This document shows positions 1 to 9,301 of a stretch of DNA of 64,000 nucleotides, piece after piece. Source of the stretch: Bacteroides faecium (GTDB taxonomy: Bacteria > Bacteroidota > Bacteroidia > Bacteroidales > Bacteroidaceae); NCBI RefSeq assembly GCF_012113595.1, contig NZ_CP050831.1:4092001-4156000 (forward strand), in the 5' to 3' direction. Positions within the stretch are counted from its first letter, which is position 1. Every line of letters starts with the position of its first letter. The notes beneath the pieces are model-generated. The model was not told the origin of the DNA and made no database searches. It saw only the letters and a list, made by a program, of their open reading frames with translations. The position numbers and the translations under genes were made by a program.

Positions 1-26
1 TAATAGTTTCATAGTCGATAATTTTT

Positions 27-1382
27 TTATTGAACAGAAAATGGAATAACCGCACTTGCTACTTTCTTGTTTTTCACATCGCGCACAAAGACTATCAGAC
101 GATAATTGCCGACTGTTGAGGGAGCCTTGAATGTAATTCCCTTTTTGGTATTATCATCTATTAATCCGGTGATACCATCCGGCAGGCTACCATCTGAAGA
201 AGCTGTCTTTTCCTTCATAATCATCCAGTCGTAGGTCAGCGCATCCCCATCCGGGTCGGTGGCTGTGACTTTAGCTTCGTTGGATGAGTTCGGGCTGACA
301 ATAATAGCGTCTTCCGCTTTCTTGCCATTCATCAGCATATCATTACGGGTTGCTATTACCGGAGCCCGGTTCTTCGGATAACTTCCTGTCCATGCATATT
401 GCATGGCATCGACTGCCGGGAAGGTATATCCTTTCTTGTCAAACAGCCCGTACCAGGTCAGTACTTCTCCGTGAGTCTGGTATCCCCATAAGAATACAAA
501 TGAACCTAAGCAACCGTTGTCCTTATTGGCGGCTATATTCTCCTGATAGGCTTTCAGATAGTCGGCTTCTTTTTCACTGCTGGTCTGTTCTACCAAGCCA
601 CCCCACGGCAGCACTCTTTCGGGTTCCGGATTCATTTGCCACGTACCGCGAGGTCCGAACTCCGTAATCATATACGGCTTGGTCCAGCCTGCGGACTGAA
701 GATTACCCAATACTCCCGGCAGGTTAGGCGCATACGTATTGACCGAAAGAATATCTATATGCGGTGCCTTTTCTATAATATTCTTGATATGGTTCACATT
801 AGAGGATGCCAATGTCGTTGTAGTAGGATGATTAGGGTCGGTTTCATGAATCATCTTGGCTATATCATTGATGGCATCCCATAGTTTGAGATTGGTGTAG
901 CTTGCTTCCGCTTCATTCCCTATCGACCAGATCAAAAGTGCCGGATGGTCTTTGAAACGTTCGACTGCCGCTTTCATTTCATCAAATTGAGCTTTTACCG
1001 CCGCTTCGTTGTTGTAATCGAAACCGTCGGTTTCTCTTTTTACGTAAAGCCCGAAATTGACATAGAGTCCTTTTTCCTGAGCGGCATCCAGAATGGCTTT
1101 ACTCTTGTCGGACACTCCGTATGTCCTGACAACATTGGCTCCGAAGTCGGCTGCTTCAGCATAGAAGTTGTTACATGCGGCTCCTCTGACATATAGTTCC
1201 TGACCGTCTACCAGTAATCTCCATTTCCCGTCTACTTTTGATGTCTCTACTTTAACGGGGGGAACAATCGGCTTTTCTTCAAAAGAACCTTTGGGGATTG
1301 TATAGTTGTCATTGTCTGAACACGAAGCGTTCAGGACAGCGGCAAGCACAAAGAATGAGGTAAATAGGTATTTTAGTTTCAT
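27..1382 (-). CDS. TIM-barrel glycoside hydrolase lipoprotein (GH2/GH158-like)
   Basis: Probable surface glycosidase of the first polysaccharide utilization locus. The 451-residue product starts with a lipoprotein signal peptide (Cys21, then an acidic SDND stretch typical of surface-exposed Bacteroides lipoproteins). The TIM barrel shows WSIGNEAE with the probable acid/base Glu157 and MITEFGPRG with the probable nucleophile Glu241, the clan-A pattern seen in GH2. A C-terminal Ig/cadherin-like domain follows (about 340-451, with a DPDGDALTYDW motif). It lacks the N-terminal jelly roll of a full GH2 enzyme, so a two-domain family such as GH158 (endo-beta-1,3-glucanase) is an alternative; the family is not settled. 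It is the last gene of the operon visible here, 4 bases after the oxidoreductase gene. Confidence 0.8.
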   Translation of the reverse strand: MKLKYLFTSFFVLAAVLNASCSDNDNYTIPKGSFEEKPIVPPVKVETSKVDGKWRLLVDGQELYVRGAACNNFYAEAADFGANVVRTYGVSDKSKAILDAAQEKGLYVNFGLYVKRETDGFDYNNEAAVKAQFDEMKAAVERFKDHPALLIWSIGNEAEASYTNLKLWDAINDIAKMIHETDPNHPTTTTLASSNVNHIKNIIEKAPHIDILSVNTYAPNLPGVLGNLQSAGWTKPYMITEFGPRGTWQMNPEPERVLPWGGLVEQTSSEKEADYLKAYQENIAANKDNGCLGSFVFLWGYQTHGEVLTWYGLFDKKGYTFPAVDAMQYAWTGSYPKNRAPVIATRNDMLMNGKKAEDAIIVSPNSSNEAKVTATDPDGDALTYDWMIMKEKTASSDGSLPDGITGLIDDNTKKGITFKAPSTVGNYRLIVFVRDVKNKKVASAVIPFSVQ

Positions 1383-1386
1383 AACT

Positions 1387-3033
1387 TTATTTTTTAGTGG
1401 GTACTGATAATAATTGTCCGTCCTGTAGTAATTTATACTTCAATACATCATAAGATATTTTCTGGACAGGTAAATCCGAATCTATCGCCAGAGCGGCGGC
1501 AGTGGCTGCCGATTGTCCTAATATCATATATACCGGTTCCATCCTGATTGTACTATAGGCAACATGGGAAGATGACAAACACACGGTTGCCAATAGGTTG
1601 GCACATTCTTCCTCTTTGGGAGTCAGTGAGTAATAGCTGATGGGGTAGGGAATGGTAGGGGCAAATATAGTGCCCTCGTTTCTTAACTTGCCTTCCTGGT
1701 CGATGACGCGGGATACATAATGGCAGTCAAGGGCATAAGAACCCAGTCCCACCGAATGTCCGGCTGGTGTACGGTCTGTTTTGCGTACATTCTTTTCTGT
1801 CATTACAAATGTTCCAATCATCCTGCGGGCTTCCCGCACGTATATTTGATAAGGGAAATTCCGGGTGTCGGTGAATTCGTCTTTTGGCAATCCCCAATCC
1901 AGCATCTCCTTGCGGATATGTTCCGGTACACGCTTGTCATGTCCCAGAAACCACAACATGCCCAACGCATAATCTTTATGCAACTGCTCTATTTCCTGCC
2001 TGGTCTTATAGTCGGCTTCTGCATAGTCGTAGCTTGCTCCGAAGAAGTCCAGATGGTTGGTATCCGTTTTCTTGTTAGGCATAGGAGTCAATGTTATAAT
2101 TTGCTGGAGTTTTGTTTCCGGTTCCAGTTTCAACATACGTACATATATCTCATACCATAACGGATTATAATTCTTCGGCTTTTGGATGGATATACGGTTG
2201 TTGGGGTCGTTTGTCAGAGTCATTCTGTAACAATAGGCTTGCACGCGTTTGTCCGCATCCCCTTGCTTGCCCCATTTCTGGGCTGTCACGTAAGGTAAAG
2301 TGCCTGATTTTACATTCCCTTCCTTGATGTAGGGGCTTATTTTTGTCAGGTCTTTCCCTTGGTCATAATTAATGCGGATGCCGTTATAGGTTTCCCCGTA
2401 TTGCAGGTTTGATTCGCGTCCTACTGTGTAGGATATTCCTGCACGTGCCAGAAGATCCCCTTCGTAGGAAGCGTCTATAAACATTTTAGCCTCAACTACC
2501 TTTCCATTCTCCAGTTGGATGCTCCGGATTATATTCTCTTCTTTCCGGACGTTCTTATCCAGGTCGAGCCGGTGATTGAAAAGAATTTCTACTCCTGCCG
2601 TCTTCAGCATATCCCGCATAATTCGTTCGGCTACTGAGGATTCATAGACCCATTGTATCTGCCTTTCATCATTTTTCCCTCTATATGTGCGCTTTAATGT
2701 CGAAACCATGAATGATTCCCTGTCTTGGTTGCGCCATACTTCAGGTTGCAGATAGTAGTTGTATATTTTGTTGTAGAATTCTTTTGTTATACCACCTATC
2801 AGGTCATTACGGTTCATGTCGGTAGCGGTCAGTCCTGACGTGACAAGACCGCCTACATGGTCGTTTTTCGATATAAGCACTACTTTCTTACCCATACGTG
2901 CGCCTTGTATTGCAGCAATTACTCCGGAAGCTGACTCTCCATATATACAAATGTCATATTGTGGAGTATTGGCAAACAAGCCTGTAACGAAAGAACAGAA
3001 AAGCAGTGTTAATATGGTAATTTTCTTTCTCAT
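1387..3033 (-). CDS. secreted FAD-dependent oxidoreductase
   Basis: A 548-residue protein with an N-terminal signal peptide (about residues 1-21), then a Rossmann FAD-binding segment with YDICIYGESASG (residues 26-37), the GxSxxG variant usual in the FAD_oxidored family. HVGGLVTSGL follows, and a second flavin-contact stretch (FIDASYEGDLLARAG) lies near residue 190. Family members occur in many Bacteroides carbohydrate loci and are sometimes annotated as xanthan-lyase-like, but the reaction is mostly unknown. I infer oxidation of a sugar or glycoside released by the neighbouring glycosidase, probably in the periplasm. It sits between susD (27-base gap) and the glycosidase (4-base gap) in one transcription unit. 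Confidence 0.8.
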   Translation of the reverse strand: MRKKITILTLLFCSFVTGLFANTPQYDICIYGESASGVIAAIQGARMGKKVVLISKNDHVGGLVTSGLTATDMNRNDLIGGITKEFYNKIYNYYLQPEVWRNQDRESFMVSTLKRTYRGKNDERQIQWVYESSVAERIMRDMLKTAGVEILFNHRLDLDKNVRKEENIIRSIQLENGKVVEAKMFIDASYEGDLLARAGISYTVGRESNLQYGETYNGIRINYDQGKDLTKISPYIKEGNVKSGTLPYVTAQKWGKQGDADKRVQAYCYRMTLTNDPNNRISIQKPKNYNPLWYEIYVRMLKLEPETKLQQIITLTPMPNKKTDTNHLDFFGASYDYAEADYKTRQEIEQLHKDYALGMLWFLGHDKRVPEHIRKEMLDWGLPKDEFTDTRNFPYQIYVREARRMIGTFVMTEKNVRKTDRTPAGHSVGLGSYALDCHYVSRVIDQEGKLRNEGTIFAPTIPYPISYYSLTPKEEECANLLATVCLSSSHVAYSTIRMEPVYMILGQSAATAAALAIDSDLPVQKISYDVLKYKLLQDGQLLSVPTKK

Positions 3034-3060
3034 CTTATTATATGTATGTTGTTTCAGTGA

Positions 3061-4647
3061 TTATTTGTATCCTATATTTTGCGGGAAATTTTCGGCTCCC
3101 ATATTGATAACTTCCGCTTCGGGTATCGGCCATCTCACGAAGTGAGGGTTGGCGGGCAGATTGTTACGTCCGAGAATGGATGCAGGGATTTCCGGATCTC
3201 CGGCGTATGCCTTGATTTGTTCAATAAGTATTCCAAGACGCTTCAGGAAATACCATCTGTCGCCTTCGAAAGACAACTCGCGGGCTTGTTCATCCATAAT
3301 ATCTTTCATGGTTAGCACACCGGTGAATTTGTCGTTCCCGGCTCTTTCCCATGTTTTGTTAAAGTAGTATTTAGCTAACGTCTGGTCGTTCTTCATCAAA
3401 GCTGCCTCGGCTGCCATTATATAGGATTCGGCAAGACGGTACACTATCACATCTTTATAACTGCGTGTCTCCGAAGCAGTGCGCGTCCATTTATCCCCGT
3501 ACTTGATGCATCCCGGATATACATTCTTATTGATGCTTCCATTCTTATATAATGGGAAATAATCTCCGGGTTTTACAGTAGCCGAACCGTATGTGATGTT
3601 TTTATCAGTCGTATTTTTGTACTGGTGTATGTAGTACTCCTGATAACGTTTGTCCTTAGCCTTGTCATACAGTGAGAATAAATAGGGGCTGGGGAGACAT
3701 CTTCCGTAAGTATATCCCCAGTTGTCATAAGAACAGGCATATTCTGCAGTTCCACCGATTTCGGTACGGTATTGGGCGATGAAGTAGGCTGCATAGTAAT
3801 TGCCTTTTGGAGTGGCATTGGATAAATTACCACCCGGATTTTTACTCCACTGTTGCACCATCAGCGCTTCTTTATGATTCAAGTCTCCGGCATTAAATAC
3901 TTCATTTAATGCAATCAAGTCAAAATGTCCCGATTTCTCTATTTCTTCCACTTGTTCCAGAGTCGTATCCCAGTCTTTGAGCCATAATGCGGCTTTGGCT
4001 TTCATATGACGGGCGGCAGCCTGGGTGAATCTTCCCGCTTCATCGGATACCCAGTCGAGGTTTGTAATGGCATACTCCAAATCCTCGTAAATCAAGTCGA
4101 ACACTTCTTTCTCGGAAGCAGCATGAAAATCCCTCGGATCGTTGACGTTTTCGGCAGTAGTCGGCTGTATGTTCAGCCATATCCTGTCGAATGTGCGGTA
4201 TAATAGGAAATAAGACTGCGCTCTGAAACATTTGGCTTCTGAGACGGTAGCCCGTAAGGAAGGGGTATCTTCCAAGTCCTCGGCTGCGGCGATTATTTCA
4301 TTGGCTTTGCCTATGATTTGATACATTGTACGCCACATGAATCCTACCTGACCGGCAGACGGCTTTAAATAATTAGGGTCATAGATGCCGTAAAAGTTAC
4401 CGGTTCCGCCGTTGGTTACAGCTAAGTCCGTACCTCTTTCCAAAGCGAAGATGGTGGCATTTTCAGTATCATTTGCGTAGTAACGTTGCAATGCGTATAG
4501 TGCATTGACCGCGAGTTTTAGCCCTTCCGGTGTTCCGAATACATATTCGGAGCTATACTTCGTCTTGTGCTCTTCATCCAGGAAGTCGGAGCAGGAAGTA
4601 GTAAAGAGGAAGCAGGCTGTAAATATAAATAATATATTCTTTTTCAT
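3061..4647 (-). CDS. SusD/RagB-family surface glycan-binding lipoprotein
   Basis: A 528-residue lipoprotein (Cys19 in FTTSCSDFLDEE) with the SusD fold: an N-terminal segment starting DFLDEE, TPR-like helices through the middle, and a C-terminal block with RAGNDKF, ELSFEGDRWYFLKRLG and FVRWPIPEAEV, which is diagnostic of RagB/SusD. It should cap the barrel of the adjacent SusC protein on the cell surface and bind the oligosaccharide to be imported. The gap to susC is 12 bases, so the two are co-transcribed and should form one SusCD complex. The ligand cannot be read from the sequence. Confidence 0.93.
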   Translation of the reverse strand: MKKNILFIFTACFLFTTSCSDFLDEEHKTKYSSEYVFGTPEGLKLAVNALYALQRYYANDTENATIFALERGTDLAVTNGGTGNFYGIYDPNYLKPSAGQVGFMWRTMYQIIGKANEIIAAAEDLEDTPSLRATVSEAKCFRAQSYFLLYRTFDRIWLNIQPTTAENVNDPRDFHAASEKEVFDLIYEDLEYAITNLDWVSDEAGRFTQAAARHMKAKAALWLKDWDTTLEQVEEIEKSGHFDLIALNEVFNAGDLNHKEALMVQQWSKNPGGNLSNATPKGNYYAAYFIAQYRTEIGGTAEYACSYDNWGYTYGRCLPSPYLFSLYDKAKDKRYQEYYIHQYKNTTDKNITYGSATVKPGDYFPLYKNGSINKNVYPGCIKYGDKWTRTASETRSYKDVIVYRLAESYIMAAEAALMKNDQTLAKYYFNKTWERAGNDKFTGVLTMKDIMDEQARELSFEGDRWYFLKRLGILIEQIKAYAGDPEIPASILGRNNLPANPHFVRWPIPEAEVINMGAENFPQNIGYK

Positions 4648-4659
4648 GATTTTATCTTA

Positions 4660-7600
4660 TTAAAATGTCACATTCAATCCAAATAATACAGTCCTGGGTT
4701 CGGGATAATCTCCCGGAGTTTGTTCCGGACCGTAAGCCTGTACATCGGTTTTCGTCCAGAAGTTGGACAGTGTCATATAGAGTCTCAGACTTTGCATGTA
4801 TGCTTTGCTGATAAGGGCACGGGGGAAGTTGTATCCGAAAGTAACGTTTCGCAGACGGACATACGAGGCATCCTGATAACCCAATGAACTGATATATGCG
4901 GGAGCTTGCGTCATGTTGGGTGCAGGGGCTTCATTGGACGGGTTATTCTGTGTCCAGTAATTGCGTCGGATACCATTCCGCTTGGCAGTCAAGTCGCCAC
5001 CATTCTCGAATGTAGTCAGATAAGGGTTGTATATCGTTCCTCCATGAGAGATATACAGGTCGGCGGATAAGTCGAATCCTTTGTAGCTGAAAGATGTGCC
5101 GACCGTACCTATCCATTTGGGGTCACGTTGCATCACTACTCTGTCATCGGCTGTTATCTGATTGTCGTTGTTGACATCGCGCAGTTTGATGCTGCCCGGA
5201 GTAGCTGTCGGCATATGAGAATTGGCGATATCGTCATCTTTTTGCCAGATGCCGTCAAATACATAGTCGTAATATACATTCATCGGATATCCGACAAACC
5301 ATTTGTTGTTCACGTCATCAAGCGGTTTTCCATTCTCGTCGACTTGTCCGTCTATCTTTTTAATTTCATTCTTGTTCTTGGTGAAAGTGAAGTTGACATC
5401 CCATCTGAAATCCTTGATTTTGACGGGAGTGGTATTCAGCGTTATTTCGATACCATTATTCTTCATTTCCGCCAGGTTCACAGTCTGGGTGGAATATCCG
5501 AGCGAGCTTGGGATAGACTTGGTGACAAGCAGGTCGGTAGTCTTGGTATTATAGTATTCTATCGTACCATTGATTCTTCCGTTGAAGAATCCGAAATCAA
5601 GTCCGATATTGCCGGAAGTGGACGTTTCCCATTTCAAGTTAGGGTTGGTCAATTCCGTTCCGGGCAGATAACCGATGACAGTCTTGTCTCCGAATTCAGT
5701 CAGGTATCTGTCTGTCAAGCCCAGCGACTTATAAGGAGTGACACCCTGGTTGCCGACCGCACCGTAACTTAAACGGAGTTTCAGGTTGGACAGCCATTTG
5801 GCTTCTTTTAAGAATGATTCTTCATTTATCCGCCAGGCAAAGGCTCCCGAAGGGAAATAACCGTATTTGTTATTCTTTCCGAAAACGGAAGAACCGTCCA
5901 CACGCAAGGCAAAGGTGAACAAGTATTTCTCGAACAGGTTATATCTGACACGTCCCAAGAAAGATAGAAGTTTTCTATCGGACAATTCCCAGGTAGGCGT
6001 ACCGTAGTCATTGGCAGAGCCTATCGCATTATAAGTCAGGTCGTCGTTTGCGAATCCGGTACCGTTTATTCCCAGATTTTTCCATTCGATGACATTGACA
6101 CTTTGCATAAAGGTTGCGTCGAAATGATGGTTCTTATTGAAATCCTTTACGTAGTTGACTATATTCTCAAACAGGTAGTCGTTGGAGAAACTTGTGCCGG
6201 CAGTTGCTTTTCCATTGTTATTGCGTCCTGTCGTATGTTTTGTCCCCTGATAAGTGTTGCTATGGACAGTCCTGGTATTCAAACTTCCGTTTGCACGGTA
6301 TGACAAGTCCTTTGTGATTTTCCAGTCCACGAAGAAGTTAATCAATAACCGGTCGGTCTGGCTTTTATTGTTTGAGTAGTCGATATTCCATAGAGGGTTG
6401 TAGTGGGATTCTCCGGCTTCGGTTACATCTTCGCGCAAGGAACCGTCGTCATTATATACTTTTGCCAGAGGCGGCATGGTGATAAATGAGTTGAAAGAGC
6501 CGTCTGCTGTTTTCTTCCATGATTTGGTGTATAAGAAGTTCGTGCCTATTGTCAGGTTTTTCAGTAGTTTGTGGTCGATGTTCAATCGCCCGCTCAAACG
6601 TTGGAATCCCGAATTAGGAACCATACCGTTCTGGTCAAAATATCCCAGTCCCAGGGCGTACTTTGTTTTGTCCCCGCCAGATTGTATCAAGATGTCGTGC
6701 TTTTGTTGCCAGGCGGAGCTTATCATTAGCTTTTCCCAGTCAACATACTCTCCTGATTTAAGAACGTCGAGCATCAACCCTCTGAAACAGTCGGCTTCAT
6801 CATAGCTAAGATTGGCATTATAGTATGCTTCCTTACGTAAAGCAGCCCATTCCTCTCCATTGTAAAACTCAAAGTTCTTATGGATACTTTGTGAAGCAGC
6901 GTAGGTGTTATAACTGATTTTCATCTTTCCAGTCTGTCCCCGTTTGGTAGTGATCAGTATGACACCATTGGCTGCGCGTGCGCCATAGATTGATTGGGAA
7001 GAAGCGTCTTTCAGAACTTCGAGCGATGCTATATCGTTGGAGTTTATATCATCTATACTAGTCATCGGAACACCGTCCACAATATAAAGAGGATCATTTC
7101 CGCCGGAAAGCGAACGACGTCCCCGGATCAGAATATTTGAACTGCCACCGGGAGCGGCATTGGACATGGTAACCTGCACACCGGCAGCTTGTCCTCTCAG
7201 CATTTCACCCAGGCTGGAAGAGGGGGTGGAATTCAGTTTCTCGGAAGTTACGGAAGATATAGCGCCTGTGACATCACTGCGTTTCTGCACACCGTAACCT
7301 ACTACTATTACTTCGTCCAGCAGCTCGCTGTCTTCTTTTAGTATGATACGCGCCAACTCTTTACTGTTCGCTTTGACCTCGGTTGTTTGATACCCGATGT
7401 ATGAGAACTGAATGGTAGCATCTTCGGTTACGTTTGCCAAAGAATAGTTTCCGTTAATATCGGTAATGATACCGTTTGTCGTACCTTTTACTAATACATT
7501 GGCACCGATAATGGGTTCACCGTTCTGGTCTGTAACTGTTCCGTTGACGGTTTTGACTCTTGTTGATTTTGTTGTTTCCCGGCTTTTTTGTTTGCCGACG

Positions 7601-7929
7601 GAGATGGTATTGTTTTTCCTATTGAAATATAAATTGGTCTGTACCGTTATCTTGCTTAAAATATTTTCTAACGAGCTATTGCGTGCTTTGATTGAAATAC
7701 GTGGAGCGGCATTTACAATTTCCTGGTCATAAAAGAATTTGTAGCCGGTCTGCTTGCTCAATTGATTGAATACATTTTCTACAGTTTCATTCTTGACATC
7801 CAGCGTAATGTTTTTCTTTTCCTGTGCCTGTGTATAATAAGGCAATGATGACAAGCATACGAATAGTAAAAAAGCTAAAAATGAATGTACATTTCTGCCT
7901 TTCCTTTTTATATTAGGAAGATTATTCAT
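4660..7929 (-). CDS. SusC/RagA TonB-dependent transporter with STN signalling domain
   Basis: Outer-membrane importer of 1089 residues. Order: signal segment (about 14-36), STN/secretin-like domain (about 38-112), carboxypeptidase-regulatory-like beta sandwich (about 128-200), plug starting at LDEVIVVGYGVQKRSDVTGAIS (204 on) with the family motif SIYGARAANGVILITTKRG, then the 22-strand barrel ending in a terminal Phe (GLNVTF). The STN domain is the part that contacts FecR-type anti-sigma factors, and fecR plus an ECF sigma gene lie directly upstream. This transporter is therefore probably also the sensor that switches on its own operon. It leads the susC-susD-oxidoreductase-glycosidase unit. 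Confidence 0.95.
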   Translation of the reverse strand: MNNLPNIKRKGRNVHSFLAFLLFVCLSSLPYYTQAQEKKNITLDVKNETVENVFNQLSKQTGYKFFYDQEIVNAAPRISIKARNSSLENILSKITVQTNLYFNRKNNTISVGKQKSRETTKSTRVKTVNGTVTDQNGEPIIGANVLVKGTTNGIITDINGNYSLANVTEDATIQFSYIGYQTTEVKANSKELARIILKEDSELLDEVIVVGYGVQKRSDVTGAISSVTSEKLNSTPSSSLGEMLRGQAAGVQVTMSNAAPGGSSNILIRGRRSLSGGNDPLYIVDGVPMTSIDDINSNDIASLEVLKDASSQSIYGARAANGVILITTKRGQTGKMKISYNTYAASQSIHKNFEFYNGEEWAALRKEAYYNANLSYDEADCFRGLMLDVLKSGEYVDWEKLMISSAWQQKHDILIQSGGDKTKYALGLGYFDQNGMVPNSGFQRLSGRLNIDHKLLKNLTIGTNFLYTKSWKKTADGSFNSFITMPPLAKVYNDDGSLREDVTEAGESHYNPLWNIDYSNNKSQTDRLLINFFVDWKITKDLSYRANGSLNTRTVHSNTYQGTKHTTGRNNNGKATAGTSFSNDYLFENIVNYVKDFNKNHHFDATFMQSVNVIEWKNLGINGTGFANDDLTYNAIGSANDYGTPTWELSDRKLLSFLGRVRYNLFEKYLFTFALRVDGSSVFGKNNKYGYFPSGAFAWRINEESFLKEAKWLSNLKLRLSYGAVGNQGVTPYKSLGLTDRYLTEFGDKTVIGYLPGTELTNPNLKWETSTSGNIGLDFGFFNGRINGTIEYYNTKTTDLLVTKSIPSSLGYSTQTVNLAEMKNNGIEITLNTTPVKIKDFRWDVNFTFTKNKNEIKKIDGQVDENGKPLDDVNNKWFVGYPMNVYYDYVFDGIWQKDDDIANSHMPTATPGSIKLRDVNNDNQITADDRVVMQRDPKWIGTVGTSFSYKGFDLSADLYISHGGTIYNPYLTTFENGGDLTAKRNGIRRNYWTQNNPSNEAPAPNMTQAPAYISSLGYQDASYVRLRNVTFGYNFPRALISKAYMQSLRLYMTLSNFWTKTDVQAYGPEQTPGDYPEPRTVLFGLNVTF

Positions 7930-7936
7930 AAATTTG
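7905..7936 (+). promoter_or_regulatory. promoter for candidate antisense RNA
   Basis: On the plus strand there is a -7 box TAAATTTG (7929-7936, consensus TAnnTTTG). A weaker -33 box TTTT (7905-7908, consensus TTTG) lies 20 bases upstream. It points away from susC, across the leader between susC and fecR, and would start RNA near 7943. No plus-strand gene follows, which is why it is read as the promoter of a noncoding RNA. Confidence 0.45.
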
Positions 7937-7942
7937 TACGTT

Positions 7943-8075
7943 TTAGTAATTGAATAGATTATTTAAAACAAAGGCTCGTAATACGCGATACGTTATTCAC
8001 ACGGGTCGAAACGAATGAATATCCGTCCGGATTACGGAATAGGGGCTTCTCTGAGAGACGGCTCCTATTTTTTTG
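7943..8075 (+). ncRNA. candidate cis-antisense small RNA opposite the susC leader
   Basis: A roughly 130-base transcript is predicted between a plus-strand promoter (7905-7936) and a strong plus-strand intrinsic terminator (8038-8074). It is fully antisense to the 5' untranslated leader of susC (start codon at 7929 on the minus strand). No ORF with coding character is present in it. Antisense RNAs at this position, between the anti-sigma gene and susC, are known from Bacteroides fragilis (DonS of the don locus), where they repress the locus. Position, size and orientation match that class. Expression is inferred, not shown. Confidence 0.5.
8038..8074 (+). terminator. intrinsic terminator of candidate antisense RNA
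   Basis: ATAGGGGC (from 8039) pairs with GCTCCTAT (ending 8068) through one G-T wobble. A nested inner stem TCTC/GAGA closes the loop, and seven T residues follow at 8068-8074. The T-run is on the plus strand only, so the terminator does not serve the minus-strand fecR-susC unit. Confidence 0.7.
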
Positions 8076-8194
8076 AGATGGGTTTAACCGGGTGCTTTCA
8101 TAATATGTCTTTTTTAAGTTATAAGTTAAATATTCAAGGTTCTATAAGGTAATACACACTGTAAACTATATACTGGGGTGTGCTTAACATCTTT

Positions 8195-9175
8195 TTACTG
8201 TTTATATAACAGTATGCGGTTTCCTTCCTTCTTATACCGGATACCACTTGTATATTCGATAGATTGAAGAACTGCTTCCAGGCTCTTGTTATCGTGCTCC
8301 CCGGAAATCAGATTGTTGAATTTACCGTCGGCAAATGTAATACGGCAATTGTACATTCGTTCCAGTTCCTTTGCCACGTCACGTATCGGAGTACTGTTGA
8401 AACGCAGTCCGCCTTTTTTCCATATGGCTACCGGGCGATCTTCCCGTCGTTTGCTGTATTCGCCCGAAATGGTATTGAAAAGTACCTGCTCTTTGCCTTT
8501 TAGCCGCATCATTGCTTCCGGCAAGTCCACCTGCACCTTTCCGCTTTCCACTTCTACAGAAACGATTTCATCAGAAGAATAGGATTTTATATCAAAGCAG
8601 GTTCCCAGTACACGTACATTGAAACGGCCGGTACTGACAATGAAAGGTTGTTTTTCATTTCTGTGTACCTGAAAATATCCTTCACCTTCCAATACTATTT
8701 TACGCTCTTCTCCTGTGAAACTATTCGGATACCGGACATGTGAGCAGGAATTTAGTGTCAGTTGGGTGCCGTCGGGCAGAAGAATCTGTTTGCGTTCGCC
8801 ATAAGAGGTTGAGGCTTCCAGATAGATAATCTGCCGTTCATTCAGATGTTCCAGATAATGAATTCCGCCCAGTACCAGGCAAACGATTGCTGCTGTGCTG
8901 ACAGTAGCAACTGCGATACGACGGAGCCAGGTACGTTTTTTATGTTCTATACGTTTCAATAATTGGCGAGCTTCCCGTTTATAGTGTTCACGTTCAAGAT
9001 CCGTATGAGGTTGCTGTGTGGCGGCTTCTTCCCAGACATCGGAAGATAACTCATTGAGTGTTTCATGATTATCCGGGTCGTGCAGGCTGTTTAGTAGTTG
9101 CCGGGCATCCTCTGTTGTATAGAGATCGTCCAGATAACGGCGATATAGTTTTTTATTATTTTCTGTATTCTTCAT
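8195..9175 (-). CDS. FecR-family anti-sigma factor
   Basis: Inner-membrane anti-sigma regulator of 326 residues. The N-terminal cytoplasmic part (1-82) should hold the sigma factor. A single membrane helix spans about 84-108 (AVATVSTAAIVCLVLGG). The periplasmic FecR domain (about 115-215) contains LPDGTQLTLNSCSHVRYP and GEGYFQV. A C-terminal DUF4974-like domain (about 250-326, ISGEHDNKSLEAVLQSIEYTSGI) completes the usual Bacteroidetes architecture. It lies between the ECF sigma gene and the STN-containing susC, the standard trans-envelope signalling order: transporter occupied, FecR altered, sigma released, operon transcribed. Confidence 0.95.
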   Translation of the reverse strand: MKNTENNKKLYRRYLDDLYTTEDARQLLNSLHDPDNHETLNELSSDVWEEAATQQPHTDLEREHYKREARQLLKRIEHKKRTWLRRIAVATVSTAAIVCLVLGGIHYLEHLNERQIIYLEASTSYGERKQILLPDGTQLTLNSCSHVRYPNSFTGEERKIVLEGEGYFQVHRNEKQPFIVSTGRFNVRVLGTCFDIKSYSSDEIVSVEVESGKVQVDLPEAMMRLKGKEQVLFNTISGEYSKRREDRPVAIWKKGGLRFNSTPIRDVAKELERMYNCRITFADGKFNNLISGEHDNKSLEAVLQSIEYTSGIRYKKEGNRILLYKQ

Positions 9176-9301
9176 ATTCTGTTATTTAGAATTCGGGTAT
9201 ATCTTAATTTCCCCTTTGTATAATTAGTACACAAAGAAAAAGAATGTCTAGGGTATAGTTAACTTCCTTTAACTGTATGTGCCGTTAGAAACTATCTCCC
9301 G

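Noticed and set aside
5128..5772. 214-codon plus-strand ORF inside susC-1
   Set aside because: Antisense shadow of a well-supported gene; no family resemblance, and no promoter was identified for it.
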